From RHKX01 sp963745755 (GTDB taxonomy: Bacteria > Actinomycetota > Thermoleophilia > Solirubrobacterales > 70-9), in contig CAVUYP010000001.1 in the NCBI GenBank assembly GCA_963745755.1, positions 806,001-870,000 of the forward strand: 64,000 nt of DNA, given 5' to 3'. Below, piece after piece: positions 46,951 through 56,539 of the stretch (position 1 is its first letter; each line of letters begins with the position of its first letter). The position numbers and the translations under genes are program-made. The notes below the pieces were generated by a model. The model was not told where the DNA came from. It saw only the letters and a program-made list of their open reading frames with translations, and searched no databases.

Positions 46951-48438
46951 TCAGCTTGCGTTCCCTGCGAAATCGGCTTCGGGCAGCCGCCACCGGTTCG
47001 GCGCGACCAGGTCGAGGGCCGCCTGCGGTCCCCACGAGCCCTGCGGGTAGCTGTGGATCGGGCCCGGGTGGTCGAGGACGTCGGCGCTGACCGCCCAGAG
47101 CCGCTCGATCCCCTCGGCGCTCGTGAACAGCGTCCCGTCGCCGAGCATCGCGTCGTGGATCAGCCGCTCGTAGGCCTCGAGCTGGCGGTCGGCCTGAAAC
47201 GACTGCTCGTAGCGGAAGACCATCCGCGCCGGCCCCAGCTCCATCGTCGCGCCCGGGACCTTGGCCTGGAAGTCGGCGGTGATCGAGCCCGGTTCGCTGA
47301 GCTCGAAGACGAGCTGGTTGGCGCCCTGGTGCTGGACCTCGTTCGGGAACATCTTCATCGCCGGCTCGCGGAAGTCGAGCGTGACCATGTGCCGCGACTC
47401 GGCCATGCACTTGCCGGTCCGCAGGTAGAACGGGACGCCCGCCCAGCGCCAGTTGTCGATCTCGACCTCGACGGCGACGAACGTCTCGGTGTCCGACTCC
47501 GGCGCGACGCCGGGCTCGTCGAGGTAGCCCTCGTACTGGCCGCGGACGACCTTGTCGGGATCGATCATCCGGTAGGCCTGCATGACCTTGTTCTTCTCCT
47601 CGCGCAGCGCCTTCGCCGAGAGTGCCGCCGGCGGCTCCATGGCGATGTAGCTGAGCAGCTGCAGGAGGTGGGTGACGACCATGTCGCGGTAGGCGCCGAC
47701 GCCCTCGTAAAAGCCGGCCCGGTGGCCGATCGACAGCGTCTCGGGAACGTCGATCTGGACGAACTCGATGTTGTTGCGGTTCCAGAGCGGCTCGTAGAGG
47801 CCGTTCGCGAACCGCAGGGCGAGGATGTTCTGGACCGCCTCCTTGCCGAGGAAGTGGTCGATCCGGAAGATCTGCGAGTCGTCGAACGCCTTGTGCAGCG
47901 TGTCGTTGAGCTCGACGGCCGACTCGTAGTCGTGTCCGAACGGCTTCTCGAGGATCACCCGCGCCTCGGGGCCGTTCAGATCCGCCTCGGTGAGCGTTCC
48001 GATGATCGACTCGAAGGCCGCCGGCGGCACCGCCAGGTAATAGAGCAGGCGGCTCTCGCCGCCGATCGCCTGGCGAGCGCGCGAGACCGCCGTGCCGAGC
48101 GCCTGCGGGCCGGCGCTGATCGGCACGTAGGAGAGCCGCGCCGCGAACCGCTCCCAGGCGGCGTCGGTGACCTCGGTCCGGCTGAACTCCTGCACGGCCT
48201 TGCGGGCGTGCTCGACGAAGCCGTCGTCGTCGAGGTCGTCGGTCGCGGTGCCGACTATCCGGTAGGCGTCGGGCAGCAGGTCGGCGCCCTCGAGGTGGAA
48301 GAACCCCGGCAGCAGCTTGCGCGCGGCGAGGTCGCCGGAGGCGCCGAAGAGGACGACGACGTGCGGGTCCGGGATCGCCGCGCGGGCGGCGTCGGCGGAC
48401 GCCGCCGGCAGCGTCGTCGCCGTCGTGTGGGCGCTCAA
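46951..48438 (-). CDS. zwf: Glucose-6-phosphate dehydrogenase
   Basis: A 495-residue enzyme starting the oxidative pentose phosphate pathway. The nucleotide motif FGASGDLAARKLLPGF and the active-site motif RIDHFLGKEAVQNILALRF are present, with EKPFGHD. The start is TTG at 48,438, which overlaps the gnd stop (TTGA). No OpcA-like gene follows; tal comes next. Confidence 0.96.
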   Translation of the reverse strand: MSAHTTATTLPAASADAARAAIPDPHVVVLFGASGDLAARKLLPGFFHLEGADLLPDAYRIVGTATDDLDDDGFVEHARKAVQEFSRTEVTDAAWERFAARLSYVPISAGPQALGTAVSRARQAIGGESRLLYYLAVPPAAFESIIGTLTEADLNGPEARVILEKPFGHDYESAVELNDTLHKAFDDSQIFRIDHFLGKEAVQNILALRFANGLYEPLWNRNNIEFVQIDVPETLSIGHRAGFYEGVGAYRDMVVTHLLQLLSYIAMEPPAALSAKALREEKNKVMQAYRMIDPDKVVRGQYEGYLDEPGVAPESDTETFVAVEVEIDNWRWAGVPFYLRTGKCMAESRHMVTLDFREPAMKMFPNEVQHQGANQLVFELSEPGSITADFQAKVPGATMELGPARMVFRYEQSFQADRQLEAYERLIHDAMLGDGTLFTSAEGIERLWAVSADVLDHPGPIHSYPQGSWGPQAALDLVAPNRWRLPEADFAGNAS

Positions 48439-49460
48439 GCGCCGCCTCCAGCCGGCTTCTCGTCGTGGCCGCCGAACTGCTTGCGCATCGCCGACAGCAG
48501 CTTGTTGGCGAATTCGTCCTCGTTGCGAGAGGCGAAGCGCTCGTAAAGCGCCGTGCTCAGGACCGGCGCCGGGACGCCCTCGTCGATCGCCGCGTGCAGC
48601 GTCCAGCGGCCCTCGCCGGAGTCGGAGACGCGGCCGCCGAATCCCTCCAGCGTCGGCGAGTCGTGGAGCGCCGAGGCGGTCAGGTCGAGCAGCCAGGAGG
48701 CGATCACCGAGCCGCGGCGCCAGACCTCGGCGACGTCGGTCGTGTCGATGTCATAGGGGTAGTACTGCGGCTCGCGGAGCGGCGCCGTCTCGGCGTCGAC
48801 CTCGTGCTCGCGCTTGCCGATGTCGGCGTTGGCGATCACGTTCAGCCCCTCCGCGTAGGCTGCCATCACCCCGTACTCGATGCCGTTGTGGACCATCTTC
48901 ACGAAGTGACCGGCGCCGGTCGGGCCGCAGTGCAGGTATCCCTGCTCGGCCGGCGTCGCCACGCCGCTGCGGCCGGGCGTGCGCTCGGCCGCGTCGACGC
49001 CGGGGGCGATCGTCGCGAAGATCGAGTCGAGCCGCTGCACGGCCCCGTCTGGGCCGCCGATCATCAGGCAGAAGCCGCGTTCGAGCCCGAAGACGCCGCC
49101 GCTGGTGCCGACGTCGAGGTAGTCGATGCCCTTCGGGGCGAGCGCCGCAGCGCGGTCGATGTCGTCGCGGTAGTAGCTGTTGCCGCCGTCGATGATCGCG
49201 TCGCCGGAGTCCATCAGCCCGGCGAGCTCGTCGAGCGTGCCCTGCACGTAGCCGGCCGGGACCATGATCCAGGCCGCCCGCGGCGGCTCCAGCTTCTCGA
49301 CCAGCTCGGCGAGCGAGGCGGCGGGCGTGGCGCCCTCGCCGGCGAGCTCCTCGATGGCACCGGCATCGACGTCGTAGACGACGCAATCGTGCCCGTCCCT
49401 CATCAACCGGCGGACCAGGTTCGCACCCATCCGCCCCAGTCCGATCATTCCCAGCTGCAA
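48435..49460 (-). CDS. gnd: 6-phosphogluconate dehydrogenase, decarboxylating (GndA type)
   Basis: A 341-residue short-type enzyme. The nucleotide motif is GMIGLGRMGANLVRRLMRDG. Substrate-binding segments are DVGTSGGVFGLERGFCLMIG and GPTGAGHFVKMVHNGIEYG with the catalytic Lys. TTG 49,460 has GGAGGAGG upstream (spacing about 7) and begins at the usual N-terminus. It lies 40 bases after the molybdopterin oxidoreductase and is coupled to zwf. Confidence 0.94.
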   Translation of the reverse strand: MQLGMIGLGRMGANLVRRLMRDGHDCVVYDVDAGAIEELAGEGATPAASLAELVEKLEPPRAAWIMVPAGYVQGTLDELAGLMDSGDAIIDGGNSYYRDDIDRAAALAPKGIDYLDVGTSGGVFGLERGFCLMIGGPDGAVQRLDSIFATIAPGVDAAERTPGRSGVATPAEQGYLHCGPTGAGHFVKMVHNGIEYGVMAAYAEGLNVIANADIGKREHEVDAETAPLREPQYYPYDIDTTDVAEVWRRGSVIASWLLDLTASALHDSPTLEGFGGRVSDSGEGRWTLHAAIDEGVPAPVLSTALYERFASRNEDEFANKLLSAMRKQFGGHDEKPAGGGA

Positions 49461-49500
49461 CTCAGACCTCCTCCTCGCCGACGCTTGTCGCCGCACCTTC

Positions 49501-51666
49501 TCACAGCGGCGCGACGGGCTGCGCGGCGGGCTCGATCCGGACCGCCACACCGTTCAGATGAGCCATGCCGGCAAGCCGCTCGAGGTCGCCCGGCTGCGAG
49601 GACATGAGCAGGTTGACGTTGGCGCCGCCGGCGGCGTTCGCGGTCCGCCAGCCGCCGTGGTGGCCCCAGCCGTGCGGCACCGCGACGGTGCCGGCGATCA
49701 CCTCGTCGGTGAGCTGCGCCTCGGTCTCGATCTCGCCGTGAGCGGAGGCGATCCGGATCCGGTCGCCGTCCGCCACTCCCGCATCGGCGGCATCGGCGGG
49801 GTTGAGGCGGGCGCGGTGCACGCGGTCGCCGGCCATCAGCTTCTCGGAGTTGTGCATCCAGGAGTTGTGGGAGCGCAGCTCGCGCAGGCCGATCAGCGCC
49901 AGCGGGTAGCGCTCGTCGATCCCGTCGCCGGCCGCGATCCGGCCGACCTCGTCGGCGATCTCGGGCGGGCAGAGGCGGATCCGGCGGTCGCGGTGGCGGA
50001 TCTTGCCGGCGAGGACCCCCTCGCTGAGGTTGTCGGCGAGGACGACCCCGTGCGGCGATTCGGCCAGCTTGCCGAGGTTGAGGCCGCCGCGGCGCAGCCC
50101 GAAGCGATCCCCCTGCGGGCCGACCCGCAGCAGCAGGTCGATGAGCCGCCGCGGCGAGAGCTTCAGCCCGGTCCTGCCGAGCCAGCGGGCGGCGAGCAAG
50201 CTCGAGGGGACGATCCCGATCCGCTCGGAGATGTCCTCGATCACCTCCCATTCCTGGCGGGCCTCACCGGCGGGCTCGACGACCGCCTCGGTGATGTTGA
50301 TGAACGGCTTCGTGAACAGCGACAGGAACGGCAGCGGCAGGTCCTCGCGCTCGAGGAAGGTCGTCGCCGGCAGCACGTAGTCGGCGAGCTGCGCGGTCTC
50401 GCTCATATAGATGTCGATCGCGACGCAGAGATCGAGGTCGTCGATCGCCGCGGCCAGCTCGTCGCCGTTCGGCACGCTCAGCACCGGGTTGCCGGCGGAG
50501 ACGAACAGCGCCCGCATCCGCCCCGCGCCGGGGGTCGTGATCTCCTTCGCCATCAGCGTCGCCGGCATCGCCCCCAGCACCTCGGGGAAGTCGCCGATCC
50601 GCGAGCGCCGGCGGCCGTAGTCGCCGGCGCCGATCAGCTCGGCGACGCGGTCGAACGGGATCGCCGACTCGCCGAACATCGAACCGCCGGCGCGGTCGAG
50701 GTTGCCGGTCGCGACGGCGAGCGCGTCGAGCAGGAACGAGACCAGCGTCCCGTTGCGGCCCAGGCAGGAGCCGGTCCGGCCGTAGATCGCGGCTCCCTCG
50801 GCGGCGGCGATGGCGCGGGCGAGGTCGCGGACCGTGCCCGGGTCGGCGCCGGTCGCCACCGCGGTCGCCTCCGGCGTGAACGGCGCGACGAGCTCGCGGA
50901 GATCGGCGGCGCCGGCGGCGCGGTCGAGTGCCGCGGCGTCCTCGAGCGACTCGGCGAAGATCACCTGCAGAAGCGACAGCAGCAGCTTCGCGTCGGAGTC
51001 GGGACGGACCGGCAGGTGCTCGAACTCCCGCGCGGTCTCCGACCGGCGCGGGTCGACGACGACGACGCGGCCGCCGCGGGCGGTGATCGCATGCAGCTGG
51101 TCCTTGATCCGCGGCGCGCTCATCACCGAGCCGTGCGAGACGAGCGGGTTGGCGCCGACGACGAGCAGCAGCTCGGTCCGCTCGAGATCGGGGATCGGCA
51201 GCAGAAACGGCGAGCCGTAGAGCAGCGAGCTGGCGGCGAAGCGGTTCGAGACGTCCTGCGAGGAGGCCGTGTAGTAGTGCTGGGAGCCGAGCGCGTCGAC
51301 GAACCCCTTGACCCAGAGCGGATGCGAGTAGCTGAAGGCGCCGGGGTTGCCCATGTACCAGCCGATCGACTCGCCGCCGTGCTCCTCCCGGATCGCCGCG
51401 AGCCGCCCGCCGATCTCGTCCAGCGCCGTCTTCCAGTCGACCCGTTCGAAGCTCCCGTCGGAGCGGCGGCGCTGCGGATGCAGGACGCGGTCGGGGTCGT
51501 TCTGGACCTCGGTCATCGCGATCCCCTTCGGGCAGGCGAAGCCGCGCGAGAGCGGATGGTCCTTGTCGGGGCGCAGCTTCGTGACGCGGCCGTCGCTGAC
51601 GGTGGCGACCATGCCGCAGAGCGGCTCGCAGATCCGGCAGTAGGTGACGTGCTCGGTGGCGCTCAT
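49501..51666 (-). CDS. Molybdopterin (bis-MGD) oxidoreductase, formate-dehydrogenase-like
   Basis: A 721-residue DMSO-reductase-family enzyme with an N-terminal [4Fe-4S] motif CRICEPLCGM...GFACPKG, the bis-MGD domains (VVGANPLVSHGSVMSAPR, DIYMSETAQLADYVLPATTF) and the C-terminal cap (NSEKLMAG, VPHGWGHHGGWRTANAAGGANVN). I see no Sec codon and no obvious Cys at the Mo-ligand position (region SQDVSNRFAASSLL), so formate dehydrogenase activity is uncertain. There is no Tat signal or partner subunit, suggesting a cytoplasmic single-subunit oxidoreductase. It is first in the operon with gnd-zwf-tal-pgi. Confidence 0.88.
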   Translation of the reverse strand: MSATEHVTYCRICEPLCGMVATVSDGRVTKLRPDKDHPLSRGFACPKGIAMTEVQNDPDRVLHPQRRRSDGSFERVDWKTALDEIGGRLAAIREEHGGESIGWYMGNPGAFSYSHPLWVKGFVDALGSQHYYTASSQDVSNRFAASSLLYGSPFLLPIPDLERTELLLVVGANPLVSHGSVMSAPRIKDQLHAITARGGRVVVVDPRRSETAREFEHLPVRPDSDAKLLLSLLQVIFAESLEDAAALDRAAGAADLRELVAPFTPEATAVATGADPGTVRDLARAIAAAEGAAIYGRTGSCLGRNGTLVSFLLDALAVATGNLDRAGGSMFGESAIPFDRVAELIGAGDYGRRRSRIGDFPEVLGAMPATLMAKEITTPGAGRMRALFVSAGNPVLSVPNGDELAAAIDDLDLCVAIDIYMSETAQLADYVLPATTFLEREDLPLPFLSLFTKPFINITEAVVEPAGEARQEWEVIEDISERIGIVPSSLLAARWLGRTGLKLSPRRLIDLLLRVGPQGDRFGLRRGGLNLGKLAESPHGVVLADNLSEGVLAGKIRHRDRRIRLCPPEIADEVGRIAAGDGIDERYPLALIGLRELRSHNSWMHNSEKLMAGDRVHRARLNPADAADAGVADGDRIRIASAHGEIETEAQLTDEVIAGTVAVPHGWGHHGGWRTANAAGGANVNLLMSSQPGDLERLAGMAHLNGVAVRIEPAAQPVAPL

Positions 51667-51733
51667 GGACTGGCCACCGCGGAGCCTACTCCGGTCGTGG
51701 ACAATGGAGGCCGCGATCGCCGCGGAGGGCCGA

Positions 51734-52879
51734 ATGCGAATCCTGTACGGGGTCAACGGAGAAGGTATGGGCCACGCGACCCGCTCCCAGGTCGTCGTCG
51801 AGTCGCTGCTCGCCGGTCACGAGGTCCGCGTCGTCGCCTCCGGCGCGGCTTTCGGCTACCTGAGCGGGGTCCTGCCCGACGTCGAGGAGATCCTCGGTGC
51901 CAAGTTCGTCATGGCGGACGGCGAGATCCGCCGCTGGGCGACGGTCCGCCAGAACCTCAGCGATGTCGCCGGCAACGCGCCGCGGTCGATCCGGCAGTGG
52001 ATCGAGATGACCCGGAGGTGGCAGCCCGACGTCGTCGTCACCGACTTCGAGCCGCTCTCGGCGATCTACGCGCGGGTCGGGAGAGCGCCGCTGATCGCCG
52101 TCGACAACATCAACATGCTCGACCGCTGCCGGCACGACGAATCGATCCTCGACGGTCACCGCGACGACTACGCGCTGGCCCGCGCGGTGACCCGCTCGAT
52201 GGTCCCGAACGCGGTCCGCTACCTGGTCACGACCTTCTTCCGCCCGCCGCTGGCGAAGAACCAGACGATGCTGATCCCGCCGATCCTGCGCCATGCGATC
52301 GTCGCCGCCGAGCCCGAGGCGGGCGACCATCTGCTCGTCTACTCGAGCGGCGAGGAGAAGGCGACGGCGGCGCTGCGGGCGAGCGGCGTTCCCTGCCGCG
52401 TCTACGGGATGCGCGGCGGCCCGGCCGAGGGCACCAGCGACGGCAACCTCGAGTTCAAGCCGCGCTCCAACGAGGGGTTCGTCGAGGACCTGCGGACGGC
52501 GCGCGGGGTGGTGGCCGGTGGCGGGTTCTCGCTGATGAGCGAGGCGGTCTACCTCGGCAAGCCGATGCTGGCGATGCCGCTGGCCGGTCAGTTCGAGCAG
52601 ACACTGAACGCCCGCTACCTCGAACGCGAGGGCTACGGCGTCGCCGCCGGCGAGCTCACCCCGGAGGTGCTCGACCGCTTCCTCGCCGGCCTCGACGGCC
52701 ACCGGGAACGGCTCAGCGCCTACGAGCAACGCGGCAACGAGGTCGCCCTGTCGACGATCGAGGGGCGGATCGCCGCCGCCGCTGCGGGGCGGCCCGCCGA
52801 CCTGCGCCGGGCCCGGCGGCGCTCGCGGACGCCGGTGATGGGCCGCCGCCGCAGCGGCGAGGATGATGCGAGCGGATGA
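51734..52879 (+). CDS. Glycosyltransferase of the MJ1255/VC2487 type
   Basis: A 381-residue GT-B-fold protein. The N-terminus ILYGVNGEGMGHATRSQVVV matches the MJ1255-like group, and the C-terminal donor site includes AGGGFSLMSEAVYLGKPMLA. Members transfer sugars to lipid or wall acceptors. ATG 51,734 is well supported by GGAGGGCCGA 5 bases upstream; a longer start is unnecessary. The stop overlaps the next gene by 4 bases. Confidence 0.85.
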   Translation: MRILYGVNGEGMGHATRSQVVVESLLAGHEVRVVASGAAFGYLSGVLPDVEEILGAKFVMADGEIRRWATVRQNLSDVAGNAPRSIRQWIEMTRRWQPDVVVTDFEPLSAIYARVGRAPLIAVDNINMLDRCRHDESILDGHRDDYALARAVTRSMVPNAVRYLVTTFFRPPLAKNQTMLIPPILRHAIVAAEPEAGDHLLVYSSGEEKATAALRASGVPCRVYGMRGGPAEGTSDGNLEFKPRSNEGFVEDLRTARGVVAGGGFSLMSEAVYLGKPMLAMPLAGQFEQTLNARYLEREGYGVAAGELTPEVLDRFLAGLDGHRERLSAYEQRGNEVALSTIEGRIAAAAAGRPADLRRARRRSRTPVMGRRRSGEDDASG

Positions 52880-53610
52880 ACGGACGGGCAATCGCAGCAG
52901 CGGCGGCGGGGCTCGGGCTCGCCGGGGCGGCCGGCGTCGGCTTCTACGGCGGCCAGTACCCGACCGCGCAGATCTACGGCGCGACGATCTGCCGCAACCC
53001 CGGCGCCGGCCGGCGGATCGCCCTCACCTACGACGACGGCCCGAACCCGGTCCAGACGCCGCGGCTGCTCGAGCTGCTCGACCGGTTCGGGGCCCGGGCG
53101 ACGTTCTTCTCGATCGGGATCTGGGCCGAGCGCGAGCCGGGACTGCTGCGGGAGATGCGCGACGCCGGCCACGCGATCGGCAACCACACCCACACCCACC
53201 CGACGATGCCGCTGCTCTCGTCGGCGGCGGTCAAGGACGAGCTGCGCCGCTGCCGGGCCGCCGTCGAGGCGGCCGGCGTCGAGCTCTCGCGCGCCGGCGA
53301 GGGGATGCTGATGCGGCCTCCCTACGGAAGGCGACGGCCGGGGACGCTGCGGGCGATGCGCGAGGAGGGCTACGAACCGGTCACCTGGTCGGTCACCTGC
53401 TACGACTGGCGGCGGACGGCGACGCGGCGCTCGATCGCCCGCCACGCCGCCGGCGCCGGTCCTGGAGACATCATCCTCATGCACGACGGCAACAACCACG
53501 TCCCCGACGCCGACCGCTCGCGCTCGATCGCGGCGACCGGCGACACCCTCGAGCGCTACGCGGCCGCCGGCTACGAGTTCGTGACCGTGCCCGAGCTGGT
53601 CGGCGCCTGA
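52876..53610 (+). CDS. Polysaccharide deacetylase (NodB/CE4), exported
   Basis: A 244-residue CE4 enzyme with an N-terminal membrane segment (residues 5-22) and motifs LTYDDGPNP (catalytic Asp and metal Asp), GNHTHTHPTM (metal His), RPPYGRRRPGTL and IILMHDGNN. It should remove N-acetyl groups from a wall or capsular glycan outside the membrane. Coupled (ATGA overlap) to the glycosyltransferase, so the two may act in one glycan pathway. Confidence 0.93.
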   Translation: MNGRAIAAAAAGLGLAGAAGVGFYGGQYPTAQIYGATICRNPGAGRRIALTYDDGPNPVQTPRLLELLDRFGARATFFSIGIWAEREPGLLREMRDAGHAIGNHTHTHPTMPLLSSAAVKDELRRCRAAVEAAGVELSRAGEGMLMRPPYGRRRPGTLRAMREEGYEPVTWSVTCYDWRRTATRRSIARHAAGAGPGDIILMHDGNNHVPDADRSRSIAATGDTLERYAAAGYEFVTVPELVGA

Positions 53611-53626
53611 GCCGGCCGTCCCGGCG

Positions 53627-53848
53627 TCAGTCGCCGCCGATCCGCTCGGCGACCGCGATCGCCTCGTCGACATCGAGGCCAGCCGAGCCGGCGATCCAGC
53701 AGGCGATCGGAGCGGCGACCCGCTCCGACGAGTGGGCCGCGACCGCGGCCAGCCTCAGCAGCTTGCCGATCCGCTCCTCGCCGGGAGCCTCGGCCCCGAC
53801 CGCCTCGGCGAACGACGTGATCCAGTCGTCGGCGCTTGTTTCCGCCAT
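53627..53848 (-). CDS. Small DUF6457-like protein
   Basis: A 73-residue helical protein (DDWITSFAEAV, LLRLAAVAAHSSERVAAPIA, CWIAGSAGLDVDEAIAVAER). It resembles the small DUF6457 domain often found beside or fused to MobA in actinobacteria. Its place next to the molybdate transporter supports that. Function unknown. GAGGAGGAG lies just upstream of the ATG. Confidence 0.7.
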   Translation of the reverse strand: MAETSADDWITSFAEAVGAEAPGEERIGKLLRLAAVAAHSSERVAAPIACWIAGSAGLDVDEAIAVAERIGGD

Positions 53849-53899
53849 CTCCTCCTCCTCGCTCGGACTGCGCTGAACCTACACGCCGAGCGGGTCGGC

Positions 53900-54964
53900 T
53901 CAGCGCGGCGCGAGCCGGGTCGCCGTCGCCTTCCAGGTCGCGGCGACGGCGACGCCGGGACGGAGGCCGAGCCGGGCGATAGAGGCGGTCGTGACCTCGG
54001 CGGCGAGCGGCTGCGGCGCCGCAAGCCCGACCCGGGCGCGGTTGCCGAACTCGGTCACGGCTGTGACCTCGGCGGTCAGCCGGTTCAGGGCCGAGCCGGC
54101 CGGCGGCGACGCGTCGGCGGGGTCGATCGCGATCTCCCACGGGAAGACGCCGGCGGCGACGGGGCCGGCGCCGGCGTCGGTGCTGTAGATCGTCCCGCCG
54201 CCGTCCAGGTCCACCCTCGTCAGCCCGCCGGCCGCCGCGGAGGCGGTCCCGCTCAGCACCACCGCCCCGGCGAGGTCGGCGACGAGGCCGCTGGCCGGGG
54301 CCGCCGCAAGCTCGGCGGCGGTGCCGCGCTGGACGATCCGGCCGCCGTCGAGGACGGCGACGGTGTCGGCGAGCTGGGCCGCCTCGGCGAAGTCGTGGGT
54401 GACGACGAGCGACGGTGCCTCGGCGGCGGCGAGCACGGCCGCGAGCTCGCGGCCGGCGGCGGCGCGGGTGCGCGGGTCGAGGGCCGAGAGCGGCTCGTCG
54501 AGCAGCAGCAGCCGCGGCGCCGAGGCGAGGGCCCGGGCGAGCGCGACCCGCTGGCGCTCGCCGCCGCTGAGGTCGGCCGGCAACGCCGCGGCCCGGTCGC
54601 CGAGCCCGAAGCGCTCCAGCGCCGCCAGCGCGGCGCTGCGGCGGGCTCGGCGCGAGCCGGAGATCCCGTAGGCGACGTTCCGCCAGGCCGGCATCCGTGG
54701 AAACAGCGCGTAGTCCTGGAAGACGAAGCCGACCCGGCGCCGTTCGACGGCCAACGACCGGCCGGTGCCGGCGTCGAACCACGACTCGCCGCCGAGCGCG
54801 ACGCGGCCGCGCTGCGGTTGCAGCAGGCCGGCGAGCGCCCGCAGCAGCGTGCTCTTGCCGGCGCCGGAGGGGCCGACGAGCGCCAGGCACTCCCCCGCGC
54901 CCGCCTCGATCCGGGCATCGAGGGAGAAGCCGCCCCGAGTCAGGCCAACCTCAGCGACGAGCAT
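53900..54964 (-). CDS. modC: ModC, molybdate ABC transporter ATPase
   Basis: A 354-residue ATPase. Walker A GPSGAGKSTLLRALAGLL, Q-loop FVFQDYALFPRM, signature LSGGERQRVALARAL, Walker B LLLLDEPLSALDPRT and the H-loop VVTHD are complete. The C-terminal region has a TOBE/Mop domain (NRLTAEVTAVTEFGNRARVG) that binds oxyanion. It overlaps modB by 14 bases. Confidence 0.94.
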   Translation of the reverse strand: MLVAEVGLTRGGFSLDARIEAGAGECLALVGPSGAGKSTLLRALAGLLQPQRGRVALGGESWFDAGTGRSLAVERRRVGFVFQDYALFPRMPAWRNVAYGISGSRRARRSAALAALERFGLGDRAAALPADLSGGERQRVALARALASAPRLLLLDEPLSALDPRTRAAAGRELAAVLAAAEAPSLVVTHDFAEAAQLADTVAVLDGGRIVQRGTAAELAAAPASGLVADLAGAVVLSGTASAAAGGLTRVDLDGGGTIYSTDAGAGPVAAGVFPWEIAIDPADASPPAGSALNRLTAEVTAVTEFGNRARVGLAAPQPLAAEVTTASIARLGLRPGVAVAATWKATATRLAPR

Positions 54965-55766
54965 CGATCGCCTCCGGCCGGCCGCCGATCAGCTTCACGG
55001 CGAGGAGGATGAACGCCGAGACGACGAGCAGCACCGCCGACAACGCCAGCGCCGCGTCGAAGTCGCGAGCGAGGAACGCGAAGATCGCCAGCGGCGCGGT
55101 CTCGGTCCTGCCCTCGAGCGACCCCGCGAACATCAGCGTCGCCCCGAACTCGCCGAGCGCCCGTCCCCAGGCCAGCGCCGCCCCCGACGCCAGCCCCGCC
55201 CGCGCGCCCGGGATCGCGACCCGCAGGAACGTCCGCCCCTCCCCGGCGCCGAGCGTGCGCGAGGCGTCGATCAGGGATCCCTCGAGCGCCTCGAAGGCGG
55301 CGATGGCGCCGCGGACGTAGAACGGCGCGGCGACGAAGGTCAGCGCGACGATCACACCGGCGGTCTGGAGGACGAGCTCGATGCCGGCATCCTCGATCGC
55401 GCCGCCGGCGAGTCCGTTCGGCCCGAATGCCGCCAGCAGCGCGATCCCGGCGGCCGCCGGCGGCAGCACGAGCGGCAGCTCGATCAGCGTCACCACGGCC
55501 GAGCGGCCGCGGAAGTCGCGGCGGGCGATCAGCCAGGCCGCCGGCGTGCCGACGGCGAGGATCAGCGCCAGCGCCACCAGCGAGGTCCGCAGGCTCAGCC
55601 AGAGCGCCTCGGCGGCGCCGCGCTCACCGAGGCTGGAGACGAGGTCGCCCGGCCCGGTCTCGGCGAACAGAGCGATCATCGGCACGACCAGGAAGCCGAG
55701 CAGCAGCGCCAACGCCGCCGCCGCGAGGAGCCGGAAGCCGATCGAGCCGCCGCTCGCTGCGCTCAT
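54951..55766 (-). CDS. modB: ModB, molybdate ABC transporter permease
   Basis: A 271-residue membrane protein with about six helices and the EAA loop FIDASRTLGAGEGRTF-type segment LIDASRTLGAGEGRTFLRVA plus GRALGEFGATLMFAG, which contacts ModC. It overlaps modA by 4 bases and modC by 14. Confidence 0.94.
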   Translation of the reverse strand: MSAASGGSIGFRLLAAAALALLLGFLVVPMIALFAETGPGDLVSSLGERGAAEALWLSLRTSLVALALILAVGTPAAWLIARRDFRGRSAVVTLIELPLVLPPAAAGIALLAAFGPNGLAGGAIEDAGIELVLQTAGVIVALTFVAAPFYVRGAIAAFEALEGSLIDASRTLGAGEGRTFLRVAIPGARAGLASGAALAWGRALGEFGATLMFAGSLEGRTETAPLAIFAFLARDFDAALALSAVLLVVSAFILLAVKLIGGRPEAIDARR

Positions 55767-56539
55767 CGCGGCGGCGGCCCGAATCCGGAGTCGCGCAGGA
55801 TCGCCTGCCCCCTCCCGGCGACGACGCCGGCGACGAACCTCCGCGCCGGCCCGGGATGATCGGCGCCGGTCGTCAAGGCGATGCCGTAGGCGACGTCGGG
55901 GCTGGCCCGCGGCGGGATCGCCACCGCCGCGACGGCGCCGTTGGCCGCATCGACGTCGCTGCGGTAGACGAACCCGGCGTCGACGGCGCCCTGGGTGAGC
56001 TTGCCGACGATGCCGGCCACGTCGGGCTCGCTGCTGGCGACGTTGGCGAGGATCGCCTCCGACGCCCGCGGCCCGAGCGCGTCGAGCACCTCGCGCGTGT
56101 AGATCCCGACCGGGACGTCCGCGTCGCCGATCGCGATCGTCACGCCCGGTCGCTCGAGGTCGGCGACGTCGTCGATCGCCGAGTCAGCCGGCACGCCGAC
56201 GACGAGCCGGTTCGTCGCGAACGCCCGCGGGCGGCCGAGCAGACCGTCTTCGTGGAGCCCGTCCGGCAGCGCGGTGTTGGCCGCCGCGTAGACGTCGGGG
56301 GTGACGCCCTGGCGGATCTGCGCGGCGAGCCCGTCCGAGCCGGCGAACGAGAACTTCACGTCGGCGCCGTCGAAGCGGTCGCCGTAGCGCTCGAAGGCGG
56401 GGCCGAGCGACGCCGCGGCGAAGACGACCAGCTCGGGGTCGGAGCCGGCGCTCGGCGAACCGGCGTCACCGGATCCGCAGCCGGCGAGGACGACGGCGCC
56501 GAGCGCGAGCGTTGCCGGGACGAGGCGAAACCGCCTCAC
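55763..56539 (-). CDS. modA: ModA, molybdate-binding lipoprotein
   Basis: A 258-residue periplasmic-type binding protein with a lipobox (LAGCGSG; lipidated Cys about residue 21). The binding-protein core begins ELVVFAAASLGPAFERYGDR and has FSFAGSDGLAAQIRQGVTPD, matching ModA oxyanion contacts, and later GFVYRSDVDAANG. It overlaps the upstream regulator by 4 bases. Confidence 0.94.
   Translation of the reverse strand: MRRFRLVPATLALGAVVLAGCGSGDAGSPSAGSDPELVVFAAASLGPAFERYGDRFDGADVKFSFAGSDGLAAQIRQGVTPDVYAAANTALPDGLHEDGLLGRPRAFATNRLVVGVPADSAIDDVADLERPGVTIAIGDADVPVGIYTREVLDALGPRASEAILANVASSEPDVAGIVGKLTQGAVDAGFVYRSDVDAANGAVAAVAIPPRASPDVAYGIALTTGADHPGPARRFVAGVVAGRGQAILRDSGFGPPPR

Noticed and set aside
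49501..51666. Selenocysteine formate dehydrogenase
   Set aside because: There is no in-frame TGA, and no SECIS-like hairpin or Sec genes were noticed.
49558..52866. A very long plus-strand open frame (over 1,100 codons) opposite the molybdopterin oxidoreductase
   Set aside because: It is antisense to a gene with clear motifs, has no family similarity, and reflects the lack of stop codons in high-GC DNA.
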